A stretch of 64,000 nt of DNA from Acanthacorydalis orientalis (lineage: Eukaryota > Arthropoda > Insecta > Megaloptera > Corydalidae), in contig CM068313.1 of assembly GCA_034766995.1 (NCBI GenBank), forward strand, positions 30,146,825 through 30,210,824, given 5' to 3'. Under the pieces are notes generated by a model. It worked only from the letters and a program-made list of their open reading frames with translations, was not told where the DNA came from and did no database searches. The stretch's first letter is position 1, and every line of letters begins with the position of its first letter. The translations under genes and the position numbers were made by a program. Positions 36,329 to 49,740 of the stretch are shown piece after piece.

Positions 36329-37832
36329 AAAATAAAAAAACTCGAATGATTCAACAAGATAGAGACCAGGAGAACAATATATTGACGCCCTCACATATTT
36401 AAAAACATATGCTATATTATTTACTTACTATTCAATATTAGAAATTTACCTGTTTAAATTATAGAGCAAAATAAATTATTTCTTTTATGAACAATTACTT
36501 ATTGCTTCGTTATAATTCGAGAAACTAAAAAATACAATTAAACGTTATATCCAAATAAAAAAAGATTTAAAATGTGCTTTCCTTTGAATGCATTCTCTGT
36601 TACTATATTTGTTTAATAATAATATTTTCTCTTTCCATATTGTAAAATATCTGAAAGTGAAATACATTTACATGAAATATGCTACATTCTTTTGTATAAG
36701 TTTTTCACTTTTTTGTCAAAAAAATAAAGTATTCACTTAGATATATGCATAATTTTCAGAATATTGTTTTTTTTTGGGTAACAACTATTTAAAAACTTTA
36801 TTTTTTTAGTGGAAAATAAAGTAAATATTGCTGATATTCTTTAATTCAGTTATTTTTATAATCAATATTAAATATGATGAAAATAATTTTTAATTTTTTT
36901 AATTATTCATTTATATTTTTATAAAAAATATTTCAATAAAGAATTGTTTATTGATGAAAGTGTTCCAATTAAAAATTCCTTTATTTCATGTCTGTGTATA
37001 CTGGTATATAAATATATCATTCTGTCCATATCAGTCAAAAACAGAGAGAGAAATATAAATCATATGATTGAAATATACATTGGGGTAGATTTACGTGTGA
37101 CGAGACAGATTAATCGTTTAGTCGTAAATTTAAAAATCATAACGAAATTTTATATATCGATTTGTCATTAGTAAAAATTGTCTGGGTCATTGAATGCATC
37201 AATACTAATAATGCTATGATTATTTGATATCGTTTTGTTTTGATAAAATATTCCAATTTATTATTGATGTATTGAAATTACGAGTATTGAATTTATCATA
37301 GATAATAAGTAGAACTAATACCAACTTTATTTATGTGAACATTAGAGTGAAGTGAATATTTTATTGTGTAATGAATGAATTTGTATTGAATGTTTGAAGT
37401 TTGATTATAATTTTACTGATGACGTTCAGTGCAAAATAAATAGGTTGATATTCGAATTTATGTTTTAATATAAGTATTGAAAATATAATATGATTTCAGG
37501 AGATAAATGTTTGAAATTTTAATTAAAATGTATCTGTTGATATAATGTCAAAATTCTTATATTTCTACAAATGTGTTTGTAGAAATTATATTTTGATAAT
37601 ATATTTTGTATGTTGATTTCATTTAATATTATTATTATAATGTAGTTATATGAGTATTATAAAAATATTTTGAACGTATTAAGGAATCTTCAATTAAAAA
37701 TCTATTCAAATGTGATACAAACACTTCTTAATGATTTTTTATTTGTATAATGCACCTTTATCTTTTCTCTAAATTATTAATTCAGATTTCGAGTTAACTA
37801 AAAAGTATTAAACAAATATGTGTGTGAATAGT

Positions 37833-37834
<2 letters not shown>

Positions 37835-37866
<32 letters not shown>
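37835..37866. repeat. (TA)n tract upstream of 58-bp repeat B
   Basis: 32 bp; repeat B begins 62 bp on. Confidence 0.95.
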
Positions 37867-37871
<5 letters not shown>

Positions 37872-37927
37872 TTCTCAAAGTAATGTATAATGTAAAATTA
37901 ATGTTAAAGATCGAAATTCTAGATTAG

Positions 37928-37985
37928 TTTTGACCAATTTTTGAAATAAAAATATGAATCCAAGTATCTTATTTTGAAAAGCAAA
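37928..37985 (+). repeat. 58-bp dispersed repeat, copy B
   Basis: TTTGACCAATTTTTGAAATA, continuing AAAATATGAATCCAAGTATC. It is the partner of 36159-36217, in the same orientation, and starts about 62 bp after its own (TA)n tract. The sequences between tract and repeat do not obviously align. Confidence 0.75.
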
Positions 37986-37999
37986 TGTGTCTCTATGTC

Positions 38000-40883
38000 T
38001 TTAGATGTAAAAACATTTATTATATTCTTAATTCATACAATAATCCAATTTCATCTTACAAACTCGACTCGATGTTGAATATCATGTTTCTACATACTTT
38101 GTTCCAAAACTAGTATAGACTAACGATTCGTTTTTGAGTAAAAATTTGCATGAAAGTTTATTTTATGTGACATTTATCGATTTAGGATTTTTTATGTAAT
38201 ATTTAGTATCAATCTTTAATATAACTTTTCGAAAATAATTAAAATTTAATGCAGTTTCCTTGTTTTATTATACTAGTAAATATTGAAAAAATTAGTTGAC
38301 ATACATGACTTTAATCTCTTTTCTTATAACTAGAAAAAAACATATAAAAAAAGATATATTTTATAGTTTCTGAGACAAGTGCACCTGAAGATTAGAAAAT
38401 TATACATTTGGAAATTATGTTTAAAGTTTATTTTTAAGATAACGAATAGCTGTGTAATAACAAGCAGGCCTATAATGTTTTTTAATATATAATTTCTTTT
38501 CTTGTACGTTTCTTGTTTCCTGTTTTAAATACTAGTTTTATTTTTTATTCTTTAAGAAGCGACTTCAGCATGACAGAAGCTACAATGTTTGCTATACATT
38601 TGAAATAACTGTTACATAAACGTTTTTTGACTAAGTAGAAAGTTAAAACACATATATAACAAATACATATTTTAATTTAGAATATTTTCTGCAGTAATAT
38701 TTAAAAAATCTTTTTTTTGTTTAATTCCATTTTAGATGATTCTTTAAAAGTAAATTAAATCACATATTTTATTAAAATTTAATTAGATAGTTTATATAAG
38801 AAAATCTAACATTTTTTTAAGAAGAAAAGAGTCATATTAATAAATAAGTTGAACCTTGCTCAAAATCTTTTACTAAATACTGCAACTAGATATTATTTGT
38901 TATTTTATGTAGAACAAGTATTTAATCATACTCATAAACTTACTATTAATAATTTTACTGGGCATGATTAGATGTAGTTTTATATTAGGCAATACTAATA
39001 ACTGAGACCTAATTGCAGTATTCAATTAATTATCATAAGCATTGCCTATTTTTATTCCAAAGTACTAGAGTATGTTTATAAAGAAAAAAATGAAAATGAA
39101 ACTGCAAATAAAATAAAATTAAAATCTCAACTTAATTTAAATTTTATCATATACTGTTTTATAAGTGATTTGTTTAATCACGTCACTTGTTGAAGATAAA
39201 ATTTGTATTTACGTAAATATTATCACCGCTGAATTAAAAAAATAATGCATAAATCCTCACGAATAATGCTTATTTACATAAGCATATTTCATTATCGATT
39301 CATCCAAAACAAAAACACCATTACAAAGCTTATTTCTAATACTTATCTTTTTTACAATGTGATTTTATTTTAATTCTTCGGACATAAAAAGCTGTTGTGT
39401 ATCCCGGAACATCAATAAAACAACAAATTCATTTTATACCAACAATACGTTGCGTATTACACTTATTTGTCTCGTCTTCATTTGTTTATTGTCCAAATAA
39501 CATTTTTCCACCCTAAAATTGTATATTATTCCAGTACAGTAATATCGCATTCAAACAAAAGCTTTTACGTGATCACCATTTGAATGTAAAATGATGAAAA
39601 AGCACACACACATGCATCTATGTTAACAAACACATACATGTGCACAAATATACATGAATAGCGAATAAAAAATAACATAGCGGTGACAAAATAAAAATAC
39701 ACTAAATGTCTTTTCTGCCTCGCTACTAAAAACAAGAGAAAATTCAGAAAATCTGATCACGTTTGCATAGTTTTACGCTGTGTGAAAAATCTTTCGTTAT
39801 GTTTAGTTTAAAATGTATAATTTAGAGTCTATTCGAGCATTGCTTACATAGTTTCGATTTTTTATATTAATGTTTTCATTTTAGGAAAGTTAGTTTTATT
39901 TTTTTTTTCATTTTATTTCAGACGCGTGTTAAGAAAAAAATATTTACATGTAGTTTAAAAAAGTGATTCTGGATATTATACAAATATGTAAATTTAATCA
40001 TTATTGCGTATAGTATGGTAAGTTAAATTTCAAAGATTTAAAATTATGATTCTTTCAGTGAAATGTACAAAAAATATTTATTGATGTATTTAAAACAATC
40101 AGAGTACGTTAATTAATAAGGTAAATAATGTAATAGCATATAACACAAGATAGCACAAAATGTTTAAAAAAAATTATTCACCTACAAAATATTCCTTGGG
40201 AACTTTATAGAAATTGTACGATATGGAATTCAGTTATTTTATAAACCTTCTTATAATACTTAACCTGTAAGATCTTAAAAAAGATTATTGAATGTATTAT
40301 TTCATCATCGCTTATCACAAAATAATTATTGTACTTTATAATATGTTATAAAAATTGCAATCATCTAAAGAAAAAATATTAATTGAATTAGTTATAGGTT
40401 ATTTTAATCTGAACAAATTTAACGAAACTTATAATAGGAGGATTAAGTTCTTCTTAGCGTTAATTGCTAAGAGTAAGATTTTACATTTATTACATTCTAT
40501 TGTGAACGAAAAATTAAATATTTTTTCAGCACTGTTTAGTAAAGTTTGGTAATATATACATAAAAATTATTACAAGTAAATATACTTCAATTTCAAATTC
40601 ATTTTATTACTAAATATGAATTCTGAATTAAAGAATAATTTTTTTCTTAAAAAAGTTAATTAAATATCGACGATTTGCTTCAAAATATTTTTGAAACTCT
40701 TATTGTACTAAAATATAAAAGAAACTTTATGTTAATTATTATTTATTTCTGGTATAAAAGAAAAATTGAAAGAAAATAATATATGTAAACTGTAAAATAT
40801 TTAAAATGTTATATTAACATCCATTGATATAAATAGAAGAAAAAAACGTATAATTTTCATGTAGAGAATGTTTTCTTGAATCG
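38000..40883. other. AT-rich background, no gene
   Basis: The longest stretch without a TA array (37867 to 41255). A 65-codon plus frame at 40355-40552 begins with TTG and reads like an amphipathic, Lys/Leu/Ile-rich peptide, but has no ATG or motif. Confidence 0.45.
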
Positions 40884-40915
40884 AAGTTTTCTCATGAATT
40901 TTCATGAGAAAACTT
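40884..40915. repeat. Perfect 15-bp hairpin, 2-nt loop
   Basis: AAGTTTTCTCATGAA (40884-40898) and TTCATGAGAAAACTT (40901-40915) are exact reverse complements separated by TT. The very short spacer suits a DNA cruciform better than an RNA loop. Confidence 0.88.
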
Positions 40916-41010
40916 TGAAAAACCTCATTTAAGATGGTCGATCAAGCGAGGCGAATATTGACCTTACGATTGATAAGCAAGTGAACGTTAGCCACCGTGC
41001 TGTATACTTC
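40915..41010. other. Small GC-richer island
   Basis: AAGATGGTCGATCAAGCGAGG and ACGTTAGCCACCGTGCTG follow the perfect hairpin at 40884. No open frame or known motif. Confidence 0.22.
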
Positions 41011-41249
41011 ATTGAAATTTAAATTTAATTGTATTTGTTTGAATTTTTAATTGTATTTCATTCCTGTTTAATTTATTTTTATATTCAACTTTCAGATCAT
41101 CAATTTTAAATTAAAAGATATCTATACGCTTATTTTCAAGTAAAAACCAAGGAAAAGTTTGTAAAATATATCTACACTTATTTTATTAATACTTCAATTT
41201 GTTGGCAGAAAATTTTAATGAAATTAATTTTACTTTAAATAAATACATC

Positions 41250-41255
<6 letters not shown>

Positions 41256-41291
<36 letters not shown>

Positions 41292-41304
41292 TTATATATA
41301 TATA

Positions 41305-41370
<66 letters not shown>
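41256..41370. repeat. (TA)n tract, long
   Basis: About 115 bp in three blocks, broken by CTTATA and TTTATA. Confidence 0.95.
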
Positions 41371-41373
<3 letters not shown>

Positions 41374-41954
41374 TTAAACGAATTATGGTATATGAAAGAA
41401 TAATAAACGACCAAATTTGAAACTAAACTTATTTATAAACATGTATAAATGACACACAGACACAAAAACGAATACAACTTATTACAACACTTTTGAATTG
41501 TTAAATTATTTTATTTTGAATAAAAAATATCATGAAAAATTGTATGATTATTATAACAGGCTTCATAAAATCATTTATCTATGTTTATCAAATGTTTATT
41601 TAAAAAATGTTTTTAAGCAACTTATATTAAATATCAACTGATTTATATTTCTAAAAAAAATGTATTCTTACAAAAGACATGATATAATAGTACTTTTAGT
41701 AAATACATATTTTATATAGTAAAACGTTAATTCAAAGTGTAATCAGAATATTAATATAAGAAAACTAATGTAAAATTCGACTAAGAACAATTATTAAAAT
41801 TGAAATAAATTATCATTATATTTTTGGAATTACCAACAATATTTTTAAAAATTACTTAAATACTGAAATTTTGAATAAGCAAGAATGAAAATGTTATACA
41901 AATCAATTTTTTTTACTTCTTCCATAAATAATGAAATTTTTCCTTTCAATTTCT

Positions 41955-41956
<2 letters not shown>

Positions 41957-41997
<41 letters not shown>
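41957..41997. repeat. (TA)n tract
   Basis: Ends in GTGAGTGTGTATG. Confidence 0.95.
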
Positions 41998-42000
<3 letters not shown>

Positions 42001-42083
42001 AGTGTGTATGTATATATATTTGTATTATAATATTAAAAAAATATTGTATATTAAAATGAATATAAAATTTACTTCCGTATTGA

Positions 42084-42488
42084 AAAACTTCATATGCAGC
42101 ATTAAATTTAACACATTTTCACATTATTCCGTTGTACGTTCAGCACCAATGTAAACCATTTGATGAAATTTACAATACAATTGTGCAAAGACGTGCTTCA
42201 ACAAACGTTTGTAATATAAGTGGTTTTTCTTTTTTTTACTCCAGTTTAAGAATTGACACAAGTGGTGTTTTGTATAAGAGACCCTGTTATATTTTCATTA
42301 AAGTATTTATGTTACGTTACGGTCTGAGAATGCACGGTGTATATATATATATATATATACAAACATTCATACAAAAATATACACTTTATATACATATTAT
42401 GTTTTTTTATTCAATAAATGTGAATTATATAGTTCAACATTTACTTTTACCTTTAAAAAGAGGAAATTTTTGTCAATATTCACATTAG
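42084..42488 (+). CDS. Unassigned open frame (135 codons stop to stop)
   Basis: Open from after the TGA at 42081. The first 85 or so codons are not repeat-derived and include HQCKPFDEIYNTIVQRRAST and GVLYKRPCYIFIKVF. The rest runs through a (TA)n tract and beyond. There is no ATG before the middle of the frame, so it would have to be an internal exon. No domain is recognised. A chance frame is the leading alternative. Confidence 0.15.
   Translation, partial: KTSYAALNLTHFHIIPLYVQHQCKPFDEIYNTIVQRRASTNVCNISGFSFFYSSLRIDTSGVLYKRPCYIFIKVFMLRYGLRMHGVYIYIYIQTFIQKYTLYIHIMFFYSINVNYIVQHLLLPLKRGNFCQYSH
42339..42360. repeat. Short (TA)n tract
   Basis: About 20 bp inside the open frame at 42084-42488. 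Confidence 0.9.
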
Positions 42489-42679
42489 TTCTAGAAATTC
42501 ATTTAAATTACACTTACACATTATAATAATAATATAAATCGTCAGGTTTAACAACGGATTATGGTGAATGGTTTTAGTAAACAATGAACATTTTTAATAA
42601 ATAATAAGCATTTTCATCTTTACTTTTCATCATACTTAAATTAAATTTTTAAGATATTTATTATGCGAGTTGTAATCTA

Positions 42680-42860
42680 AAGCTGCGTACATAGTAAACC
42701 GGCGGGCGAAGAATTGGATAAGGAAGATACCAAAACTATCAAAACAAATCAATCAAAACACAGTATAACTGTTTACGTTAATATGAACATTCCAAAGTGT
42801 TTTCAATGGTTTGTTTTCTCGGCGATTTTTCTTTGCTCTTATCTTTGCTTGTAACTCTTC
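42680..42860. other. GC-richer island
   Basis: Begins AGCTGCGTACATAGTAAACC and GGCGGGCGAAG, then AT-richer DNA with CTCTTATCTTTGC (GATA core on the minus strand). Nothing coding seen. Confidence 0.25.
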
Positions 42861-43272
42861 TATATATAAGTAATTACAGAAATACTATTAAAAAAATAAT
42901 TTTAAAAAATATTATTATCTTCAAGCAAAAATAAAATATTTATTAGCTATACTTAATATTTTAGTTTGATTATGAATGATCATTAGAACACAAATTATTT
43001 TAATTTAAATATCATTACGCCCTCCTCAAATCATAAATTTAAGTTAATATTTTGTCTCTTTTATCTCTAAATTAATCAACTCATTTTTAATTTTTTATTA
43101 AGTTTTATTTGAAAAATGCTGATTATTCATCCGAACAAAAATTGATCAAAAAGTAAATTCAATAATTTTTTAAACACAAAAATTCAATAATTATAAACTT
43201 ATATATTATAGAAAGAGATTGATTGATTATTTAGGATTTAAAAGCGCGTCGATACCTTAAATCATTAGCACC

Positions 43273-43434
<162 letters not shown>

Positions 43435-43439
43435 TAACA

Positions 43440-44769
43440 AACAAACTACTTTAATTAAAATTAGTTAATACGAGTACGTGTTATTATGATGAAAATAAGA
43501 AATATGATATACTGAAACATTTAAATAAAATTCTGGGAAATAGTAACGTTGTCAAATAATTGAAAAGATATTAATACACAACTCTGTATCTCTAATTAAG
43601 AGCTGTTAATAGATAATGTCTTAATATTATTTTAATTACATATTCAACTGTAAAACCTATTAATTAAATAATAAAGAGCATGTAAAATAATTGAAATGAT
43701 CTTTAATCTCAAATTCGACGTTAATTATGATAAATTGTTAACTTAAATACGTTTTTAATGACGAAATATTGTTTAATGTCTATTAAAATATCAACATTAC
43801 ATAAAATGTCAAATTTAATGAAATATTTTTTACGTTTTACAGAAGTATTTAACTTAATTAAAAATTATTTTCATTAAATTAATATTTGCATTTATTTAAA
43901 AAATATATTTATGTAAATTTTTCATTATATATATATTTATAATATAACTAAATTATGTTGACGCAACAGTAGTAAAGCATTTAATGATGTTAATATAATT
44001 ATTAAGTATATTTATAATGATAATAATATTAAATAATTAATGTATACTTGATAAAGTACAACCAGAATTTTATTCTAAATAAAAAAAGAGAACAAATTAA
44101 AAATTGTACTTATTTTAATAACATGTTTATATTGGCATTGAATATATGAGTGTATTTTATCTGGAGTAGATCAAATTGAAAGAATTATCAGGTGCATCAT
44201 TCAATTCAATTATAATTGAAGCTCATTAGAATTTTTATTTCTATTTCTTTAGTAAAAAAATGAACACATCTTATGAATCTCTTTCTCATTAGAATATTTT
44301 TTTGTTTGTAAGGATATAATGATTCTTTTGAGATGCAAATATTAAGGAAACACAAAAATTTTCTTAAACTTGATAAGTACATACATTATTACTATTTATA
44401 AAATTTGATATTATAATCAAGGGCGCAAAAGTAGCACAGTGAAAAAATCGCAAATTATAAATTGTCTATTAGTATAGATCATTTGATTAATTTTTATATA
44501 TACTTAATACTAAAATTAACAACTTGTAATAAAAATTAGATAATTTTAGTTCCAAAGCCTTCAAAGAACAAATATAGTGTGTGTATTAGTAAACCATTTA
44601 ATTAGATATATTTCAAAAAACATTTATTCAAAAGGAATGTGGATTTTTTATTGATTATTTTTAATATCAGTAATTAAAAATATATAAATCATTAATAAAT
44701 GATTTAATTGAAGATAATTTTCAATAAATTTATCTATAAGAAGTTAAAAATGTATCTGTATAGATGGCA
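43440..44769. other. AT-rich background, no gene
   Basis: Only the 16-bp palindrome at 44205 and a short GC patch at 44420 (GGGCGCAAAAGTAGCACAG) stand out. Confidence 0.45.
44205..44220. repeat. 16-bp perfect palindrome
   Basis: TTCAATTATAATTGAA reads the same on both strands. It contains two facing CAATTA homeodomain-like cores. Confidence 0.65.
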
Positions 44770-45140
44770 TTTCACACATGTTTAGTTCCCAGGTACTAGT
44801 ACGAAATAACCGCAGACTGAAGCCGAGTTATGTTGGGTTTAGAATGCATTAATGGCGTACATCTACACTAGCTAATGCTTGGATTATAAATAAAATATAC
44901 ATAGCAGACGAGGAGACATACATGCAAAACAATGAGATTCTGTATATGATACTCTCTTTTTAATCGCTTGTATTTGATACGAATGTACTATCATATACTC
45001 TCTTCGATGTTCCAATAATCTGTCATAGATTATTGATGTGCATATCCTTGATCTAACTACACAACCAGTTATACATACGTGCGCAATGACAAGGCCATAG
45101 TGAAAAATTTTCGTTGGAGCAACCAAACATAAATTTTGAG
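44770..45140. other. GC-richer island
   Basis: About 370 bp with AACCGCAGACTGAAGCCGAG, AGACGAGGAGACATACATGC and CGTGCGCAATGACAAGGCC. The minus strand is open for 86 codons (44884-45144), rich in Cys, Ile and Arg and without a recognised domain. It ends directly at a (TA)n tract. Confidence 0.28.
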
Positions 45141-45141
<1 letters not shown>

Positions 45142-45192
<51 letters not shown>

Positions 45193-45195
45193 ATA
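45142..45195. repeat. (TA)n tract
   Basis: 43 bp pure, then GTATGTATATAAT. Confidence 0.95.
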
Positions 45196-45438
45196 ATTCG
45201 TAAAATATATAAAACCGATATAATTAAATCAATATAATTCTTAAAATACCGAAATACTAATATGCATTTTTTGAAAATTTACATTTATTATAAAAAAGTA
45301 CAAATTACATTCTAAATAATTAATTTTATGTAACATTAATAAACGTGTAATTATGAGTAACTACTACATTTATCCCTTATCACCATAACGAATTTCAACA
45401 CGAATTTATGTATACTGGACTACAGTACGAAATTGCAA

Positions 45439-45482
45439 AAGTAATTACTCCAAACAGTGTAAACTGTTTAAAAAAATTACTT
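45439..45482. repeat. Two-part imperfect hairpin
   Basis: Outer arms AAGTAATT / AATTACTT (45439-45446, 45475-45482) and inner arms AAACAGT / ACTGTTT (45452-45458, 45463-45469) are separated by equal 5-nt internal loops, with loop GTAA. Confidence 0.6.
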
Positions 45483-45794
45483 GACTTGTTTTTCTGTAAA
45501 TAAATTTTTTTTAACGAATTAACTATTTTTAGGTATGTTTACGTAACATGGTATACTTCATGTTCACTAATAGTTTTTCATTTTTATAAAGTGATTTCTT
45601 GTTTTCATTACCTTACGAGGAATATTTGTCAAAGTAATTTATGTAACTATTCATATTTTTTAAAATAATATTAAATTTACATAACAAAACGCCAGAAGAG
45701 AGAATATTCGAAACGTTTTAATTATTTATTTCTACACGCATCACATTACATTCTCTAAAAGTTTAAATAATTTTTTGATTAATGTTTATATTTA

Positions 45795-45796
<2 letters not shown>

Positions 45797-45828
<32 letters not shown>
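45797..45828. repeat. (TA)n tract
   Basis: About 30 bp, ends in ACACATT. Confidence 0.95.
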
Positions 45829-45829
<1 letters not shown>

Positions 45830-45832
<3 letters not shown>

Positions 45833-47261
45833 TAAATAGGGTAATAAACAATTAACAAATTAAATAGCATGCATGATATAATTTTTTTTTAATTATTTGG
45901 TTCACAATTTTTTGTAAGTAGAACAAATAGATGAATATAATATAGATGAATATATATAATTTTACAAACGAATTTTCACTTCGCAAAAAGTACACAAAAA
46001 AGTTTTTAGATTAGAATATTCAATAAAAAATAATTGATAAATCTGATTATTTTCAATGCGAATTTCAAAGAGAATGCTATTATTTTCAAAGTACGAAGTA
46101 TTATTTGTACAGGGTTTTTGTACATCAAGAATCTAAGAATGATGATAAAATTAAATAAATTGGAATTATGATTATTAATTAATGTTTAATTATTCTGATT
46201 CAAAACAAATTTTTTGTGTTACAAAAAGAGTGAAAATTAATTAACCATTATATGAAGATATTTTTGGAAGTATATATATATATAGTTTACTAACAAATAA
46301 ACATAATTTCATATCCATAAACAAACTGAATCTAATTTTGAATCAATCTTAAAACTGACCTCTTCTAATTTTTGTTATAGACGCGCCTGTAATGTAAAAT
46401 ATCTACATACGTAGACAGTGTTCGCATATCAATTTACGAAGTATTGTAGGTTTGATTCATTTATCTGTATAATATTATAGACATGAGATTAATGTAAATA
46501 TTGTACTATAGACGTATTTGTGGATGGATGTAAAGTGAATTCTATGTGATATTGGTAGAAGGATGCAATTAATTTAATGATAAAGTCAAGTACATTTGTC
46601 CATTTAGAGGAGATAATTGTATATTTGAATTAATTTCAATTTATCTTAATGTTATGTTTCCATTAAGTAGATGGATATAGTTCATCATATGTAATGAAAT
46701 GTCTTTAATATATTAATAAGTTATTCAGCTTTATGATACATTTAAAAAAACATTATTACAGTTACTTCGACGATTTTTTACTAGATATTTTTATTATTTT
46801 AAATAAAAGCATTAACTTATTTATTTGAATGTGAGATAATTATTATATTCATAAATACATTTTACAGCATCCTTTTTGAATTAAATGTTTTGAATATAGA
46901 TATAGAATATTTATAAATCATTTCATATTTTGTTTTCAATAATAATATACGTTCTGTAAGACAAAAGTAATAAATTAAGAAATTGATTCAATTATTTAAC
47001 TTAATTAAATTTGAATTTAATTAAAAATTAATTAAATGAGATTACGCATTTAAATTTTCTTACAAATGATATTATAATGATTCAAAGGTATATTAAGTTT
47101 TCGTATGGTATTATATGATAAAATAGTTGTATGATTTCATTTACGTTGTTCGGCATTTACTTAAATTTTAGTAAGGAAGTACTATAATAAATTTATCTAC
47201 ATCTTTTAAAAAAATATACAAAACAAATCAATTTATTTAATATTATTTTATTCATAATATT
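45830..47261. other. AT-rich background, no gene
   Basis: A short TA run at 46272-46285; GACGCGCCTGTAATG at about 46380 is an isolated GC-richer word. No frame. Confidence 0.45.
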
Positions 47262-47273
47262 TATATATGTATG

Positions 47274-47323
<50 letters not shown>

Positions 47324-47332
47324 TGTATGTAT
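47262..47332. repeat. (TA)n tract flanked by TATG units
   Basis: TATATGTATGTATGTAT leads in and GCATGTATGTATAG leads out, nearly symmetrical around 40 bp of TA. Confidence 0.93.
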
Positions 47333-47512
47333 AGATAAGAAGTAAAATTAAGATTTCTCTTTTAAAATATAAAAAATATTACTTTTTAAATGTTAAGAAA
47401 CCATAGGTACTTTATCTGATAGATAAAATAAAAAAGAGAATGAGTAGGTGAATTTGGTTTTCAGTTATTTTCAATTGTTTTAATTCGACAAAAAGATTAA
47501 GTGTATTAAATA

Positions 47513-47698
47513 ATGGAATTTTCTTCAACAAGAAATAAATATAATACATTTTGTAGTGGTAATAACTGTTTAAAAAAAGTGTGCCAAAGTGACATTATTA
47601 GATTTTATTACTCACCAAAATCAAATATATACTATGTAGAAAGTAATAACAAATTTGTCAAGGAAGAAATAAATAATGGATATGAATGTAAGTACTAA
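47513..47698 (+). CDS. Hypothetical small ORF or first exon
   Basis: ATG at 47513 in the context AATAATGGAA opens a 61-codon frame. It has four Cys residues (FCSGNNCLKKVC near residues 18-29, then GYECKY at the end) and a polar Asn/Lys/Ser-rich composition. In DNA this AT-rich a frame of this length is less likely by chance than in the GC-richer islands. A good splice-donor match, GTAAGT, lies at 47688-47693, so the coding part could continue in another exon. The CxxxxCxxxxC spacing is reminiscent of small zinc-binding modules, but I cannot assign a family. Confidence 0.3.
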   Translation: MEFSSTRNKYNTFCSGNNCLKKVCQSDIIRFYYSPKSNIYYVESNNKFVKEEINNGYECKY

Positions 47699-47699
47699 A

Positions 47700-49740
47700 A
47701 GTAAGGGAAAAAGTGTGAAATATCTCTAAATTATAAAGTTTGAGCTTAAAGTCTGGAAATTGATAAAAATTACTACAGAAGTTATCGTTATCACCGTTCC
47801 ACAGTAAATATCATGTTTGGGATTAATTAATTTTATCTCAAACTATTTGGATCGATTAATTTTGTCGAAAACAATATACTGATTATGTAGAAAATTTTGT
47901 TTGTAAGAATATATCCTTAAAATACTATTTGAGTAAAAAGACGTAAACTGAAAAATTCAATTGATGAGGCTAATCTTCTTGTATTAGTTTATTTTTTCAT
48001 CACCAATAGACAAAATATAAACTATATTTCGATCAAAATTATTAGTATCAAAAATTATCAAACTTTATTCAATTGAATAATATTTTATAAACATAGTTGC
48101 TTCTTAATTATATAAAATAATATATGTAATTAAAGTAAATGGCTCATTTTGTAACTAATTTGTAAACTTTGTAATAATTAATTTAAATTTTATAAGAAAA
48201 AAGCAATTTAACATAAATTAAAGTGCTTAATTATGTGCTCCAAAAATAATAATTAAACAAGTAAATAGTAATTTGTGTGATTTGATAAAACACATATAAA
48301 TAAAGGTAAATGATATACTTTTGACATTAAAGATTAAAATTAAGTTCCTTATGAAATTGGTAATTATCAGGTTTCAAAATAAACATATATCTTATACATT
48401 ATATATAATTCTATATCATCGTAAATGTGAAAGCATTCAAGTAAATAATTAATTACAGCATTAGTATTTACATCTTTTACAATTAATTAAATGAAATCAA
48501 TTTCAATAATCAATATAGTGTAAAGTTCACTTAAACTAGAATGTTAATATATAATAGTAACTGAATCTAATCTAAATGACGTAATTTGATCAATAGTGAA
48601 TTTATTATAATAATAAACTATGCTTTGAATTAAATAAACCTTGAGTGTAATTCAATAATTTGATTACTTGTAATTGAACTATTAGAGTTTAACGATAATT
48701 TCATTTTAATGTACTTATAGCAACATTATATATTTTTTTCAACTATATTGACTTAAATTTTGTTGTTGATACATTATTTATTAATTATATATGAAAATAA
48801 TTAAATTATTTTTATTAATAGTAACATCGTTTTGATAAATACAAAAAGTGCTGATATTCCATTTTATGTTATTAAAATTAATACACTTTATTAAGTTAGT
48901 AAAATTATACACACTCTTGAATAATAAAACAAATTTTATGTGTTATTAAATTTCAACATTAAAAAAATATTAAATAAATAGCGTACTTTAAAATATGCTT
49001 ATAAACATTATATAATTTAAAGAACACCAAAAATCAATTAATGATGGTATTTTGGAATGACAACTTTTGATTCTTTCTTTTTTTATAAAAAAATTAATAA
49101 TTCTAAATTAAAATTGTAAACAATTAATAAATTGCCTACCGTATCATTAATGATTTATTACTTTTATGTTTCTGTTCGCATACATTTATTTTCGAAATCG
49201 CTTTATTGGAATATTGATTTTTTTGGTATGTTGTTTTCTTTGAAAATAGTGGAAAATTACAAACCAAACCCGTTTCAACTTGATATTTTAAATATAAAAA
49301 TCTTTAATAACACATTCTATGCACACGAATTAATTTTAAAATCATTTATGTATACAAGTATGAAATTTAATGATTTGTAAATTATACGAGCATATAGTAT
49401 AGAGAAGTTTAATAAATAATTAATTAAATATTCTTACGAAAATAATTTATTATATTAGTAATTTATATTTTACAATTGAATAGTTTAGTATATATATATA
49501 TATATATATATATAAATATATGTATATTTTACAATTTATATTCATAAATGAATATATGTTTGATTATTCGGTTAATTTGAGAAAACTACAAAAATATGTT
49601 ATTTTCATTATTTCGTTCAGCATATTTATTTAGTAATTACCAAAACACAAAATAAATTTAAAGTACCGTTTAAAACATAAAAAGTGCTAAATAATTCTGA
49701 TTCATTCAAAAATTATTAACTATTAATCAAAAACAATTCA
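47700..49740. other. AT-rich background, no gene
   Basis: An 82-codon plus frame (49132-49380) begins with TTG and has no recognised motif. Otherwise only the 49493 TA run. Confidence 0.45.
49493..49515. repeat. Short (TA)n tract
   Basis: About 23 bp. Confidence 0.9.

Noticed and set aside
49132..49380. 82-codon plus frame
   Set aside because: Starts with TTG, no ATG-led domain or motif; kept only as a note in the background entry.
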